A model generated the notes under the pieces. It saw only the letters and a program-made list of their open reading frames with translations, did not search any database and was not told where the DNA came from. From the NCBI GenBank assembly GCA_035500455.1, contig DATJXG010000154.1:1-19048 (forward strand): DNA of 19,048 nt. The letters run 5' to 3'. A program made the position numbers and the translations under genes. Shown here one piece after another: positions 1 through 6,325 of the stretch. Position 1 is the first letter of the stretch, and every line of letters starts with the position of its first letter. This DNA comes from DATJXG01 sp035500455 (GTDB lineage Bacteria; Acidobacteriota; Terriglobia; Terriglobales; Acidobacteriaceae).

Positions 1-1
1 G

Positions 2-238
2 TCAGCGCTGCAGTATGCCAAGCAGGTGGGCGCCAAAATCTGCGGCGTGGTCGGCCGCAACGGCGGCTACACCGCCAAAGTCGCGGATGCCTGCGTAGTC
101 GTGCCCGTGGTAAATCCTGAAACCATCACCCCGCACACCGAGTCCTTCCAGGCGGTGCTATGGCATCTGCTGGTGTCGCATCCCAAAATGAAAGCCGCAG
201 AAATGAAGTGGGAATCGATGGCCCCACTGGAGGTCTAA
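2..238 (+). CDS. SIS-domain phosphoheptose isomerase-like protein, C-terminal part
   Basis: This is the end of a gene that begins before the window; the reading frame is open from base 2 and stops at TAA 236-238. About 78 residues are visible, and the segment GVVGRNGGYTAKVADACVVVP followed by TPHTESFQAVLWH matches the last strand and helices of SIS sugar-phosphate isomerases of the GmhA/DiaA type. GmhA converts sedoheptulose 7-phosphate to the heptose phosphate used for lipopolysaccharide core or S-layer sugars. The VGRNGG loop corresponds to the G(R/K)xGG phosphate-side loop of the family. The catalytic glutamate and histidine region would be upstream, outside the window, so the exact substrate cannot be judged. 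No partner gene follows on this strand; a tRNA gene on the opposite strand comes next. The SIS assignment is fairly firm, the heptose specificity less so. Confidence 0.72.
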   Translation, partial: SALQYAKQVGAKICGVVGRNGGYTAKVADACVVVPVVNPETITPHTESFQAVLWHLLVSHPKMKAAEMKWESMAPLEV

Positions 239-284
239 CGCCGCCGTCCAGACCGTAGCGCAGAACACCGTACCGCAGAAGACC

Positions 285-306
285 GTAGCGCCGGCATCCC
301 GCCGGC
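285..306 (+). repeat. GCCGGC palindromic dispersed repeat, copy 1
   Basis: The element has the form GTAGC followed by a palindrome GCCGGCA-TCC-CGCCGGC. One base of the seven-base stem is mismatched in this copy. Sister copies with a perfect seven-base stem lie at 7616-7637, 7768-7789 (inverted) and 11143-11164. Confidence 0.7.
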
Positions 307-401
307 ATCCTTCCACCTTCCCGCACTTTCCCCTCTTTGCGGTTCAACCCAAAGCCGCAACGAACACCCCTCGAACAATCCACCGACTGAGGCTCACGCT
401 C

Positions 402-421
402 CGCAGGCAACGCTGCCTGCG
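402..421 (-). terminator. Hairpin downstream of tRNA-Leu
   Basis: An eight-base perfect stem (CGCAGGCA / TGCCTGCG) closes a four-base loop and lies 25 bases past the encoded CCA of the minus-strand tRNA. It could end the tRNA transcript, but no U-run follows on the minus strand, so it may equally be one of the region's palindromic repeats. Confidence 0.3.
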
Positions 422-446
422 AGACGCCGGCTCTGTGTTGCGATTC

Positions 447-535
447 TGGTGCCGGGAGGGGGACTCGAACCCCCACAGGCCTTACGGCCCTGCGGATTTT
501 AAGTCCGCTACGTCTGCCAGTTCCGTCATCCCGGC
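447..535 (-). tRNA. tRNA-Leu (anticodon UAA)
   Basis: Read on the minus strand, the gene starts GCCGGGA at 535 and its acceptor stem is closed by TCCCGGC, followed by discriminator A at 450 and an encoded CCA at 447-449. The anticodon stem GCGGA/TCCGC encloses loop CTTAAAA, which gives anticodon UAA for UUA codons. A long variable arm (GGGCC-GTAA-GGCCT) marks it as a class II tRNA, as expected for leucine, and the T-arm GGGGG-TTCGAGT-CCCCC is intact. The length is 89 bases with CCA. A possible -10 box TAGAAT lies at 545-550, about nine bases before the 5' end, without a recognisable -35 box. Confidence 0.96.
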
Positions 536-628
536 GCGGATTTCATTCTATCGCTTCGCCGGAATTGGGGATGGCCGGATGAGCTAAATGAGCAGGATGA
601 GCCGCAAAGGCTGAGGGAAGTCGCTTCA

Positions 629-649
629 CGCGGGCCGGGGGGGCCCGCG
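629..649 (-). terminator. GC hairpin after the PilZ protein gene
   Basis: A perfect eight-base stem CGCGGGCC / GGCCCGCG with a five-G loop lies 14 bases past the stop codon of the minus-strand receiver-PilZ gene. No U-run follows it on the minus strand, so it is terminator-like rather than a canonical intrinsic terminator. Confidence 0.4.
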
Positions 650-662
650 CCGCACTCAACCG

Positions 663-1799
663 CTAGGCGTTGACCGCGCCTTCGCTTTCGGTATGGTGGT
701 TGCGTTGTTTGAGCAACTCCACCTGAAATTCTTCCGCGGGAAGAAACGCCTTGCTGACGAAGAGATCGAGCAGCGGATCCAAATGTCCCGCTCTCGACTT
801 GGCCGGCTGCGGCAAAGACGCTTCCAGGCCTTCCGGCTGCACCTGCAGCTCCGGGATCTCGCTTCCTGAACTCATCAGCGCGACGATAAAAGCCTGCACC
901 TGCTGAATCTGCTTCGCTCCTCCCTGGGCAAACTCCACCCCCATCCCGATCTCGGGATGGGCCACCCGCACAATCCCTTCCACCTGCACCTGTTTTTCTC
1001 CGCTCGGCACCGAAAGCGTCACCTTGGTGCGGACCGGGAAGGGCGCAGCCATCTCCATGTAGCAGCCGCCCTGGCTCAGATCGGTGAGCTTCCCGGGCAC
1101 CGGAGGATCGTCGTTTTCCTTGTCGGGATTGTTGTTGTCGAGCCAGGCCTTGATCCGGTTATGCGCTTCGCTGGGCAGATCGACAAAGCGCAAGCCGGCC
1201 TGGCGCCCGCTGTTGTGCCACGCGATTTCGCCTTTGCATTCGATGACTTCCTCGATGTCGGGAAGAGTGAACACCACGCCGAGCTGGCCGGCGCCGTTGA
1301 TCGCCTGCGGCAGTCGGAGCGCCAGCCCGCCTTCGCCCACATCGGAAGTCTCGGCCTTCACCCGCGACGCTCCCGCCTGCGGCACCAGCACCACCGGAAT
1401 TCTCACCGGGATGCGGAAGTTGCGGCGCCGTTCTTTCTTCATCAGGGCGCGGGCCGCGCGGAAGCTGTTCTTGGCGCGCTCGGCGGAAATCGGCTTGTAG
1501 AGCACGAAGTGCGCCCCCAGATCGAAGGCGCTGCGCACCACTTTCTGGCTGTCGATGATGGCCACCGCCACCGACCGTTTGTTGCGCGGGGCGGAGCGGG
1601 CGCTTTTGAGCACCTGGCCGGCAATTTCATCGTCCTCGCAATCGACGATGACGCATTCATACTGGTCGCGAGTGAGCTTGTGAACCGCGGTATCGGCGTC
1701 GGGGCAGTGGTCGATATCGATTTCCAGATCGCTGAGCACGCGGCGCAGCACGCGCATGATCTTCTCTTCGGAACAGAGAAGCAGCGCTCGCAATTTCAT
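663..1799 (-). CDS. Receiver-like protein with two PilZ domains
   Basis: The protein is 378 residues, cytoplasmic, with no membrane segment. Residues 1-120 resemble a response-regulator receiver: the phospho-acceptor position is Asp53 in CVIVDCEDD and the conserved lysine is Lys102 in LYKP. The usual acidic pair after strand 1 reads CSEE, so metal binding may be altered. Residues 121-220 form a PilZ domain with the RxxxR element (R125, R129) but DVGEGG where c-di-GMP binders have (D/N)xSxxG. Residues 230-315 form a second PilZ-like domain with a good DLSQGG box (240-245) but no RxxxR in front. The start chosen is ATG 1797-1799, preceded by AAAAAGGATG at Shine-Dalgarno distance. The open frame runs upstream to 1946 but that extension reads as non-coding. 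It is likely a c-di-GMP-linked or phosphorylation-linked effector of motility or surface traits; the target is unknown. It stands alone on its strand. Confidence 0.85.
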   Translation of the reverse strand: MKLRALLLCSEEKIMRVLRRVLSDLEIDIDHCPDADTAVHKLTRDQYECVIVDCEDDEIAGQVLKSARSAPRNKRSVAVAIIDSQKVVRSAFDLGAHFVLYKPISAERAKNSFRAARALMKKERRRNFRIPVRIPVVLVPQAGASRVKAETSDVGEGGLALRLPQAINGAGQLGVVFTLPDIEEVIECKGEIAWHNSGRQAGLRFVDLPSEAHNRIKAWLDNNNPDKENDDPPVPGKLTDLSQGGCYMEMAAPFPVRTKVTLSVPSGEKQVQVEGIVRVAHPEIGMGVEFAQGGAKQIQQVQAFIVALMSSGSEIPELQVQPEGLEASLPQPAKSRAGHLDPLLDLFVSKAFLPAEEFQVELLKQRNHHTESEGAVNA

Positions 1800-2265
1800 A
1801 GTGGCGACATCCTTTTTGCCTGCGCCGGCTGGGCGTGCGTGATCCAACGCCAAACGCTCGGCGGTCCTGGGTTTGAAGCGAGCCCTTACGCCGCGGGCGC
1901 GGACTCCTCCATCTCTCAATGTAGGCACGCTGAGCTGCCTGGTCAATCCGCGGCCATATCCTGCGGGTTACGGCCGTAACCCTGAAATCTCAGTTGGATA
2001 CATACGGAGTGCGCCTCGGGGACCATCTTGGTGAGGGGAAAAGTTGTGCGGGGAAAGTTGTGCGGGGAAAACGGTTGCGCCGGGAAAATGCCGTGCCGGC
2101 GGACGACCGCGCAGGACGAATGCCGCCGCCGAACTTCCCGGCATGGGCTGACCCAGAAAAGGAAATTCGGCGTTGGCAGCCTGAATACTCCTGGAATCGC
2201 ACTTAAGTTGTTTATATAGTTAGCGATAGAGGAATTTTACAAGGCGGAATCAATCCAGAATGTCG
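1800..2265. other. Gene-poor spacer with short tandem repeat
   Basis: No supported gene lies in this stretch. Short frames on both strands at about 1990-2219 are created by a GGGGAAA-TTGTGC tandem repeat and have no start signal or recognisable protein. AT content rises sharply after 2200, leading into the promoter of the next gene. Confidence 0.55.
2035..2080 (+). repeat. GGGGAAAGTTGTGC tandem repeat
   Basis: Three to four degenerate units of about 14-17 bases occur head to tail: GGGGAAAAGTTGTGC (2035-2049), GGGGAAAGTTGTGC (2050-2063), then GGGGAAAACGGTTGCGC, with a weaker CGGGAAAATGCCGTGC after it. This looks like replication-slippage repeat growth in non-coding DNA. Confidence 0.7.
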
Positions 2266-2295
2266 TTGACTTTATTTTGCGATTGCACCTAGAAT
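2266..2295 (+). promoter_or_regulatory. Sigma-70-type promoter of the 75-aa protein gene
   Basis: The -35 box TTGACT (2266-2271) and -10 box TAGAAT (2290-2295) each match the consensus at five of six bases and are separated by 18 bases. The surrounding DNA is unusually AT-rich for this window. Transcription would begin near 2302, giving an untranslated leader of about 160 bases. Confidence 0.7.
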
Positions 2296-2301
2296 CAGGG
2301 G

Positions 2302-2460
2302 TTTTCCGGTGAACCCAGGGACTGAATTGAAACGTTTTTTGTTGTTTTCTTTTTGTTCTTTTCTGCGGGCGATGAATCCCCTGGCGCTCGCCAGGAATCT
2401 AAGATTTAGAAGCTAAACAGTTTTCAGCATTTATTTTCAATCCAAGAGGCACTGGCTCCC
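2302..2460 (+). promoter_or_regulatory. Long structured leader of the 75-aa protein gene
   Basis: The predicted 5' leader has a GGGTT/AACCC hairpin near 2300-2317, a T-rich tract of about 30 bases (2334-2363) and a perfect CTGGC-GCTC-GCCAG hairpin (2381-2394). I do not recognise a riboswitch class. Such a leader could hold post-transcriptional control, for example temperature-dependent, protein-binding or sRNA-dependent, but this is inference. Confidence 0.35.
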
Positions 2461-2688
2461 ATGGCGAAGCGACGCGGTAATCCTAACTGGGGCAAGCCCG
2501 AACCCATCGGGCCTATCACCCCAACCATCACTGAGTTCGAGCAGGTGGTGCGGGAATACAAATTGTCTCCCGACCAATACCTGCGCTCTACCCGCCTGCG
2601 CGAATGGGCGCGGCGCAACAAGAATTCCAAGTACATCCCGGAGCCCTTGCTCGAGGCCTGGGGATTCGAGATCGAATCCACGCTGTAA
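2461..2688 (+). CDS. Small basic conserved-type protein (75 aa)
   Basis: The 75-residue product begins MAKRRGNPNWGKPEP and ends in a helical segment with YLRSTRLREWARRNKNSKY and IPEPLLEAWGF. From memory, similar small proteins occur in Acidobacteriota, but I know no assigned function. The N-terminus is basic and proline/glycine rich and the rest is predicted helical, with no signal peptide or membrane segment; nucleic-acid or ribosome association is possible but unproven. The ATG is preceded by AAGAGG about 11 bases upstream. The gene is a single transcription unit with its own strong promoter, long leader and perfect terminator, which suggests substantial and regulated expression. It is very probably a real gene; function unknown. 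Confidence 0.85.
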   Translation: MAKRRGNPNWGKPEPIGPITPTITEFEQVVREYKLSPDQYLRSTRLREWARRNKNSKYIPEPLLEAWGFEIESTL

Positions 2689-2711
2689 GCGTTGGCTCCA
2701 GCATTGCCGGA

Positions 2712-2739
2712 AAGGCCGCCGTGTCTCGGCGGCCTTTTC
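2712..2739 (+). terminator. Intrinsic terminator of the 75-aa protein gene
   Basis: A perfect eleven-base stem AAAGGCCGCCG / CGGCGGCCTTT encloses loop TGTCT, and the 3' arm runs into TTTT. It lies 23 bases after the stop codon and is the clearest terminator in the window. Confidence 0.88.
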
Positions 2740-2877
2740 AATTGTGCAGCCCCGAAAGTACCGCCAGCGTCTCGCCGGCACCCATCCACCTCACAACTTC
2801 CCGTAGCGTCTTGAAGGGCTCGAAACGTGACCCACGGACCCGCCGCTACGATTTTCCCCGTAAAAATCGCCAGTCCG

Positions 2878-2906
2878 TTGACATTTCATAGGCGGGAAGG
2901 GCAAAC
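2878..2906 (+). promoter_or_regulatory. Possible promoter of the RsbW/RsbV-like pair
   Basis: A consensus -35 hexamer TTGACA lies at 2878-2883, upstream of the anti-sigma-type gene. The best -10 candidate about 17-19 bases downstream (CAAACT or AAACTG) is poor, so only the -35 box supports this call. Confidence 0.33.
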
Positions 2907-3004
2907 TGTCGCATTCCCTGGTTCGGGTCTCCCGTGGAGTGGCTGCGGGCCGCCTGTGCCGGCGGAGGGCTCCGCAGCCGCGCTCTTTTTTCACGAACCT
3001 AGCC

Positions 3005-3451
3005 ATGACCAATCACCGGCTCTCCTACACGCTCGATTCCACGTTGGAGACAGTCGAAAATGCCGAACAGACGGCCACCCGCATCGCCGCTGATGCCGGC
3101 TTTGACGACGATGAAGTGATGCGTATCGCCATGGCTGTGCGCGAGGCGGCGGTGAACGCCGTGCTGCACGGCAACGGCTACGATCCCCAGAAGAAGGTCA
3201 CGCTCAATTTCGAGTGCAACAGCGATGATCTGGTCATTACCATCCGCGATCAGGGCGGCGGCCTCGACATGAACAAGATCCCTGATCCCCTGTCGCCGGA
3301 AAACCTGCTAAAGTCTTCCGGGCGCGGAATTTTTCTTATTCGCTCGTTCATGGATGAGGTGCACATCCAGCCCTCCCAGACGGGTACGGAAATCAAACTA
3401 GTTAAACACGTCCACGGAAACGCCGTGGACGGCAAGGAGGCGTCTCCGTGA
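3005..3451 (+). CDS. RsbW/SpoIIAB-type anti-sigma ATPase kinase
   Basis: The 148-residue protein is a GHKL ATPase of the serine-kinase anti-sigma class. The N-box is REAAVNAVLHGN (E47, N51, H55), the G1 box is IRDQGGGLD (from residue 80) and the G2 region is SSGRGIFLIRSFMDEV. In this family the protein binds a sigma factor or other target, and phosphorylates a STAS partner, which switches the partner off. The partner gene follows directly with a four-base GTGA stop/start overlap. The start ATG 3005 places the fold at its usual N-terminus; a GTG at 2939 would add 22 residues that read like non-coding DNA, though neither start has a clear ribosome site. No sigma factor or PP2C phosphatase gene lies nearby, so the regulated target is encoded elsewhere. 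Cytoplasmic. Confidence 0.88.
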   Translation: MTNHRLSYTLDSTLETVENAEQTATRIAADAGFDDDEVMRIAMAVREAAVNAVLHGNGYDPQKKVTLNFECNSDDLVITIRDQGGGLDMNKIPDPLSPENLLKSSGRGIFLIRSFMDEVHIQPSQTGTEIKLVKHVHGNAVDGKEASP

Positions 3452-3792
3452 GCATGAAAATCAGCACCCGGCAGGTCGATGGGGTCACTATTCTGGATTG
3501 CAGCGGCCGCATCACGCTGGGAGAGGGCAGTATTGTTCTGCGGGATAATGTCAGCCAGCTGCTGGCCAAGGGACAGAAGAAGATCCTGCTTAACCTGGGC
3601 GAGATCAACTACATCGACAGCTCCGGCATCGGCGAACTGGTGACCGCGTTCACCACCGTGCGCAAGCAGGGTGGCGAACTCAAGCTGCTCAATCTCACCA
3701 AGAAAGTTCACGACTTGCTGCAGATCACCAAGCTCTACACCGTCTTCGACGTAAAAGACGAGGAAGCTGCGGCGGTCAAGTCGTTCAACTAG
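3448..3792 (+). CDS. STAS-domain anti-anti-sigma factor (RsbV/SpoIIAA-like)
   Basis: The 114-residue protein is a single STAS domain. The phosphorylation motif is intact as NYIDSSGIGEL, with Ser58 at the position modified by RsbW-type kinases. Unphosphorylated STAS protein binds the kinase and frees its target. The GTG start at 3448 overlaps the stop of the kinase gene and lies seven to eight bases after a strong AAGGAGG site (3433-3439), so it is preferred over the ATG at 3454, which is too far from that site. The tight overlap means the kinase and its antagonist are made in coupled amounts, as in known partner-switch modules. No third module gene is present here. Confidence 0.9.
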   Translation: MSMKISTRQVDGVTILDCSGRITLGEGSIVLRDNVSQLLAKGQKKILLNLGEINYIDSSGIGELVTAFTTVRKQGGELKLLNLTKKVHDLLQITKLYTVFDVKDEEAAAVKSFN

Positions 3793-3805
3793 GCTTCGTG
3801 TGTTG

Positions 3806-3840
3806 GCAAAGGGCCGGTTCTGTCTCCGGCCCGCGTTTGC
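3806..3840 (+). terminator. Hairpin after the anti-anti-sigma gene
   Basis: The stem GGGCCGG / CCGGCCC (3811-3817, 3826-3832) is extended by GCAAA / TTTGC with a three-base bulge. It begins 14 bases after the stop of the STAS gene. No U-run follows, so termination is likely but not certain. Confidence 0.5.
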
Positions 3841-3922
3841 CGTTCCCATTCCGGGACGATTCCCAAATTTTTCTGCCGCGTTCTGGCTCTCCCATCCTTT
3901 CGCCGCCATAGAATGGCTAGCC

Positions 3923-4435
3923 ATGGCGGAATTTATCGTCGTTCTCCGCTCCTTTCTGTGCCTCGGCCTACTCTCGGCAGTCGCCTGGTGCGAGTGCATC
4001 CCATTCTCTGAAGCCCACAACCACCTCGGCGAGACGCGGTGCGTTGCCGGCAAAGTCTTCGCCGTGAAGGAGGGGATCAAAGGGGTTCACTACCTCGACT
4101 TTTGCGAAGACTATGTCAATTGCCCTTTCACGGTGGTGATCTTTGCCGGCGACCTGCGCCAGATCGGCGACGTGCGCCAATTGCAGGGAAAGCTGGTTGA
4201 AATCCACGGCGAGGTGAAGGAATATGACGGCCGGGCGGAGATCATCCTGAGTCAGGCGCGCCAACTGAAAGGCGAGGCCGCACGCCTCCCTCCCCTCCCT
4301 AAGAACTATGACGTGGAAAGGCGGGGAAACTTCAGCGCCGGAATCTTCAGCCGCCCCAAGCCGGCGCGGAAAACCACCAGGCGCCAGTCCAAACCCATTC
4401 CTACAGTTGAGCCGGACGCCGCCGGCCCCGAATGA
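3923..4435 (+). CDS. Secreted OB-fold-like protein
   Basis: The product is 170 residues from ATG 3923. An open frame reaches GTG 3800, but that start would bury the signal sequence and overlap the hairpin after the previous gene. Residues 1-27 form a signal peptide with hydrophobic core VVLRSFLCLGLLSAVAW. Residues 35-120 have the strand pattern of a nucleic-acid-binding-type OB-fold, with TRCVAGKVFAVKEG, CPFTVVIFAGDL and KLVEIHGEVKEYDGRAEIIL. The tail (about 130-170) is basic, proline-rich and probably disordered. Several cysteines (CEC near residues 23-25, then CV, CED and CP) could form disulfides outside the cytoplasm. Comparable exported OB-fold proteins accompany nucleases or cell-envelope functions, but no such partner is next to it. 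Function unknown. Confidence 0.65.
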   Translation: MAEFIVVLRSFLCLGLLSAVAWCECIPFSEAHNHLGETRCVAGKVFAVKEGIKGVHYLDFCEDYVNCPFTVVIFAGDLRQIGDVRQLQGKLVEIHGEVKEYDGRAEIILSQARQLKGEAARLPPLPKNYDVERRGNFSAGIFSRPKPARKTTRRQSKPIPTVEPDAAGPE

Positions 4436-4609
4436 AGCGCTCCTGCTTGAAGGGTCGCTGCTCCAGCCCCGGAGGGACGATCTGGAGTCCTCACGCTGGA
4501 GTCCCCACGCACCCACTGAAAGCCGCGCCCTAGCGCGGGCCGTCCGCTATTCAGATAAATGGAAGGGTTTCTTTGCTATGGATGACATTCGAGATGTCAT
4601 TCAACCGGG

Positions 4610-4651
4610 CCCACCCTTTTTCGCAAAGAACGCGAAAAAGAGTGGGGCACC
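4610..4651 (+). repeat. CCCAC hairpin repeat followed by GGGGCACCC, copy 1
   Basis: Arms CCCAC-c-CTTTTTCGC (4610-4624) and GCGAAAAAG-a-GTGGG (4632-4646) pair with a single mismatch around a seven-base A-rich loop, and GCACCC follows. The same plan recurs at 5043-5085 with different stem sequence, so structure rather than sequence is conserved. Confidence 0.65.
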
Positions 4652-4742
4652 CTCGCGGCTGAATGTCTTATGCTCTGCGCGAAAGGGTGCGCCACCCGCC
4701 CGGATCAAGCTGCCAGGTTTGTGAAAGGACTCCCTCGACCGT

Positions 4743-5012
4743 GTGGAGTTCTCGCTGCAACCAAAAGCTGTTTCTGCTGATCCAGAAAGACCTTTAGCAG
4801 AGACCGAAGAAACTTCCTTATGTCCTGATCTTCCACGGCATGATCTTAGCTCTGAAATCATCGAAAACCAAACTGTAACACTACCAAAAGGCATTCCTCA
4901 GTGCCGGCGATACCCACGCTTTGAAACCATCGATTCTGTCTTGCGCGCTCTGGATTTAGGCCGGCTACAGGAAAGACGCGGAACTGCGCACTCAAGCCAG
5001 AAGAAGGCTTGA
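4743..5012 (+). CDS. Doubtful small open frame (89 aa)
   Basis: A GTG-initiated frame of 89 residues crosses the repeat-rich gap. Its base composition is more AT-rich than neighbouring genes, there is no Shine-Dalgarno site before the GTG, and its end is formed by the arms of a hairpin at 4989-5015. A short CRRYPRF segment recalls the start of PilZ domains but nothing follows to support it. It may be decayed gene debris or chance. Confidence 0.15.
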   Translation: MEFSLQPKAVSADPERPLAETEETSLCPDLPRHDLSSEIIENQTVTLPKGIPQCRRYPRFETIDSVLRALDLGRLQERRGTAHSSQKKA

Positions 5013-5015
5013 GTG
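4989..5015 (+). terminator. Perfect ten-base hairpin CACTCAAGCC/GGCTTGAGTG
   Basis: Arms 4989-4998 and 5006-5015 pair perfectly around loop AGAAGAA. No U-run follows on either strand. It may take part in termination between the convergent genes, or be a repeat element. Confidence 0.3.
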
Positions 5016-5042
5016 CCACCCGGCGAGTTCGACGGACGCCAT

Positions 5043-5085
5043 CCCCACTTCTCGCGCAAAAAAACGCGCGAGAAATGGGGCACCC
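5043..5085 (+). repeat. CCCCA hairpin repeat followed by GGGGCACCC, copy 2
   Basis: Arms CCCCA-c-TTCTCGCGC (5043-5057) and GCGCGAGAA-a-TGGGG (5066-5080) pair with one mismatch around an A-rich eight-base loop, followed by CACCC. It has the same layout as 4610-4651. It lies 31 bases past the stop of the minus-strand glycosyltransferase and could stop that transcript. Confidence 0.65.
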
Positions 5086-5115
5086 GGCACCCAGCTCGTC
5101 ATTGCCTACAGTTCC

Positions 5116-6291
5116 CTACACCAAGCCTCGCTTCAGATCCGCCAGCGGATAGAAGGTGTCTCTCCATACCACGCCGCCCTGGCTTAGCGTGAGCTGCATG
5201 GAGCGCAGAAGGGTGTACACAAAGAGCGTTGAACTCAGCGGATGCAGAGCGAAGTAATACGGCGGAATCGCCGACCGCCGCGACATTCCGCAATAAATCA
5301 GGAACATCGCCCCCAGGGCCACGGCGAAGGGCAGGCGCGCCCAGCCGTGTGCCAGAAAGACTCCAACGAACGGGCCAAGGTTCAGGCAGGCCAGGCCGAA
5401 GGCCGAAATCAAAGTCCGCCACCACTGAAATGAAAGAACCGCAAAGGAATTCTTGGTGAGGTTCCCGACTACGCCCATCGCTCCCTTGGCCCAGCGCACG
5501 GAGATCAAATCGCCCCCGAAAACGTTGCGCTGTGCATAGCCGCCGGTTTTTACCACCTTGCCCAGCTTCATGTCGTCCAGCACTTCCATGCGCAGCCTTT
5601 GATACGTTCCCACCGCTTCGTACACGCTGCGCCGGATCAGATTGAAAGCGCCGACGCCGATGTGGTCGCGGGCACGTGGATCGGCGACTTTCCAGGGGCG
5701 ATGGCCGAAGACGAACAGAGTCTGGAAGAAGGCGATCATCATGCGCTCGCCGGGAGTTTTCATCACCATGGCGGGAAGCAGCACCAGATGGTCCGCGGGC
5801 TCTGCTTCGGCGTAAGCCAGAGCGCGGCGAAGGGAGTCGGGCTTGAAGACTACATCGGCGTCGGTGAACAGGAGCCAGTCACCGGTCGCCTGATTTCCGG
5901 CGGTCCACATGGCGTGGGCCTTGCCCAGCCAGCCTGTCGGCAGTTCTTTCACATGCACCACTCGCAGCCGGCCGCGCGCTTCCGGACTTGCGGCCACGCG
6001 GTCCATGATCTCGCCGGTGCGGTCGGTGGAGCGGTCGTTTACGGCGATGATTTCGCAATTGTCATAGTCGAGCGCAAGCATGGAGGCCAGCGATGCGGAG
6101 ATGTGGTCTGCTTCGTTGCGCGCGGGAACGATGATGCTTACGCGGGGATTGCCACTGGCCCGCACCGGATTCCGGTTCCACTCGGGGCGGGAAACATCGG
6201 CGACGCGGGGCATTCCGAGCGTGGCGTCAACGATGCGGGAGAGCCAGGCCAGGCCGAGAATGCAGCCTGCAATCCAATACAGAGGATTCAT
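5116..6291 (-). CDS. Membrane-bound GT2 glycosyltransferase (HpnB/CrtQ-like)
   Basis: The 391-residue protein has an N-terminal membrane anchor (residues about 3-20), then a GT-A domain. The nucleotide-sugar site is seen as SIIVPARNE (52-60) and IIAVNDRSTDRT (81-92), the metal-binding DxD as TDAD (D144, D146), the catalytic-base region as EVLDD (236-240), and SVRW (264-267) takes the place of the (Q/R)xxRW motif. Hydrophobic segments at about 285-335 and 345-370 anchor the C-terminus. The PTGWLGKAHAMW segment (118-129) is typical of the GT2 group that contains HpnB and the carotenoid glycosyltransferase CrtQ, so a lipid acceptor is likely. It is the second gene after an MFS transporter, joined by an unusual triplicated stop/start repeat (6286-6336). 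The ATG is preceded by CAAGG in each repeat unit. Exact substrate unknown. Confidence 0.85.
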   Translation of the reverse strand: MNPLYWIAGCILGLAWLSRIVDATLGMPRVADVSRPEWNRNPVRASGNPRVSIIVPARNEADHISASLASMLALDYDNCEIIAVNDRSTDRTGEIMDRVAASPEARGRLRVVHVKELPTGWLGKAHAMWTAGNQATGDWLLFTDADVVFKPDSLRRALAYAEAEPADHLVLLPAMVMKTPGERMMIAFFQTLFVFGHRPWKVADPRARDHIGVGAFNLIRRSVYEAVGTYQRLRMEVLDDMKLGKVVKTGGYAQRNVFGGDLISVRWAKGAMGVVGNLTKNSFAVLSFQWWRTLISAFGLACLNLGPFVGVFLAHGWARLPFAVALGAMFLIYCGMSRRSAIPPYYFALHPLSSTLFVYTLLRSMQLTLSQGGVVWRDTFYPLADLKRGLV

Positions 6292-6308
6292 CCTTGCACC
6301 AAATTCAT
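6291..6308 (-). other. Putative hexapeptide frame MNLVQG, second
   Basis: ATG AAT TTG GTG CAA GGA is followed by a TGA that overlaps the ATG of the glycosyltransferase. It encodes the same peptide as the first frame with two synonymous differences. It could act as a re-initiation stepping stone; translation is not proven. Confidence 0.35.
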
Positions 6309-6325
6309 CCCTGCACCAGATTCAT
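6308..6325 (-). other. Putative hexapeptide frame MNLVQG, first
   Basis: On the minus strand ATG AAT CTG GTG CAG GGA is followed by TGA. The ATG overlaps the stop of the MFS gene and the TGA overlaps the ATG of the second hexapeptide frame. It is too short to be called a gene, but it would be translated if ribosomes re-initiate at each ATGA. The span given is the coding codons. Confidence 0.35.

Larger units (their letters stand above)
239..446. other. Intergenic spacer with small repeats
   Basis: This non-coding stretch lies between the convergent SIS gene and tRNA-Leu. It holds two copies of GACCGTAGCG (251-260 and 281-290), one dispersed GCCGGC palindrome (285-306) and a perfect hairpin (402-421). 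No convincing reading frame is present. Confidence 0.6.
4436..5115. other. Repeat- and hairpin-rich gap between convergent genes
   Basis: The region between the plus-strand OB-fold gene and the minus-strand glycosyltransferase holds a 14-base tandem duplication (CTGGAGTCC[T/C]CACG, 4482-4509), a perfect palindrome ATGACAT-TCGAG-ATGTCAT (4582-4600), a ten-base-stem hairpin (4989-5015) and two members of a GTGGGGCACCC hairpin family. One weak open frame (4743-5012) is listed separately. Confidence 0.6.

Noticed and set aside
957..1979. A 340-codon plus-strand frame opposite the receiver-PilZ gene
   Set aside because: It mirrors the real minus-strand gene in GC-rich DNA. Its product is low-complexity, rich in His, Arg and Ala, with no domain or ribosome site.
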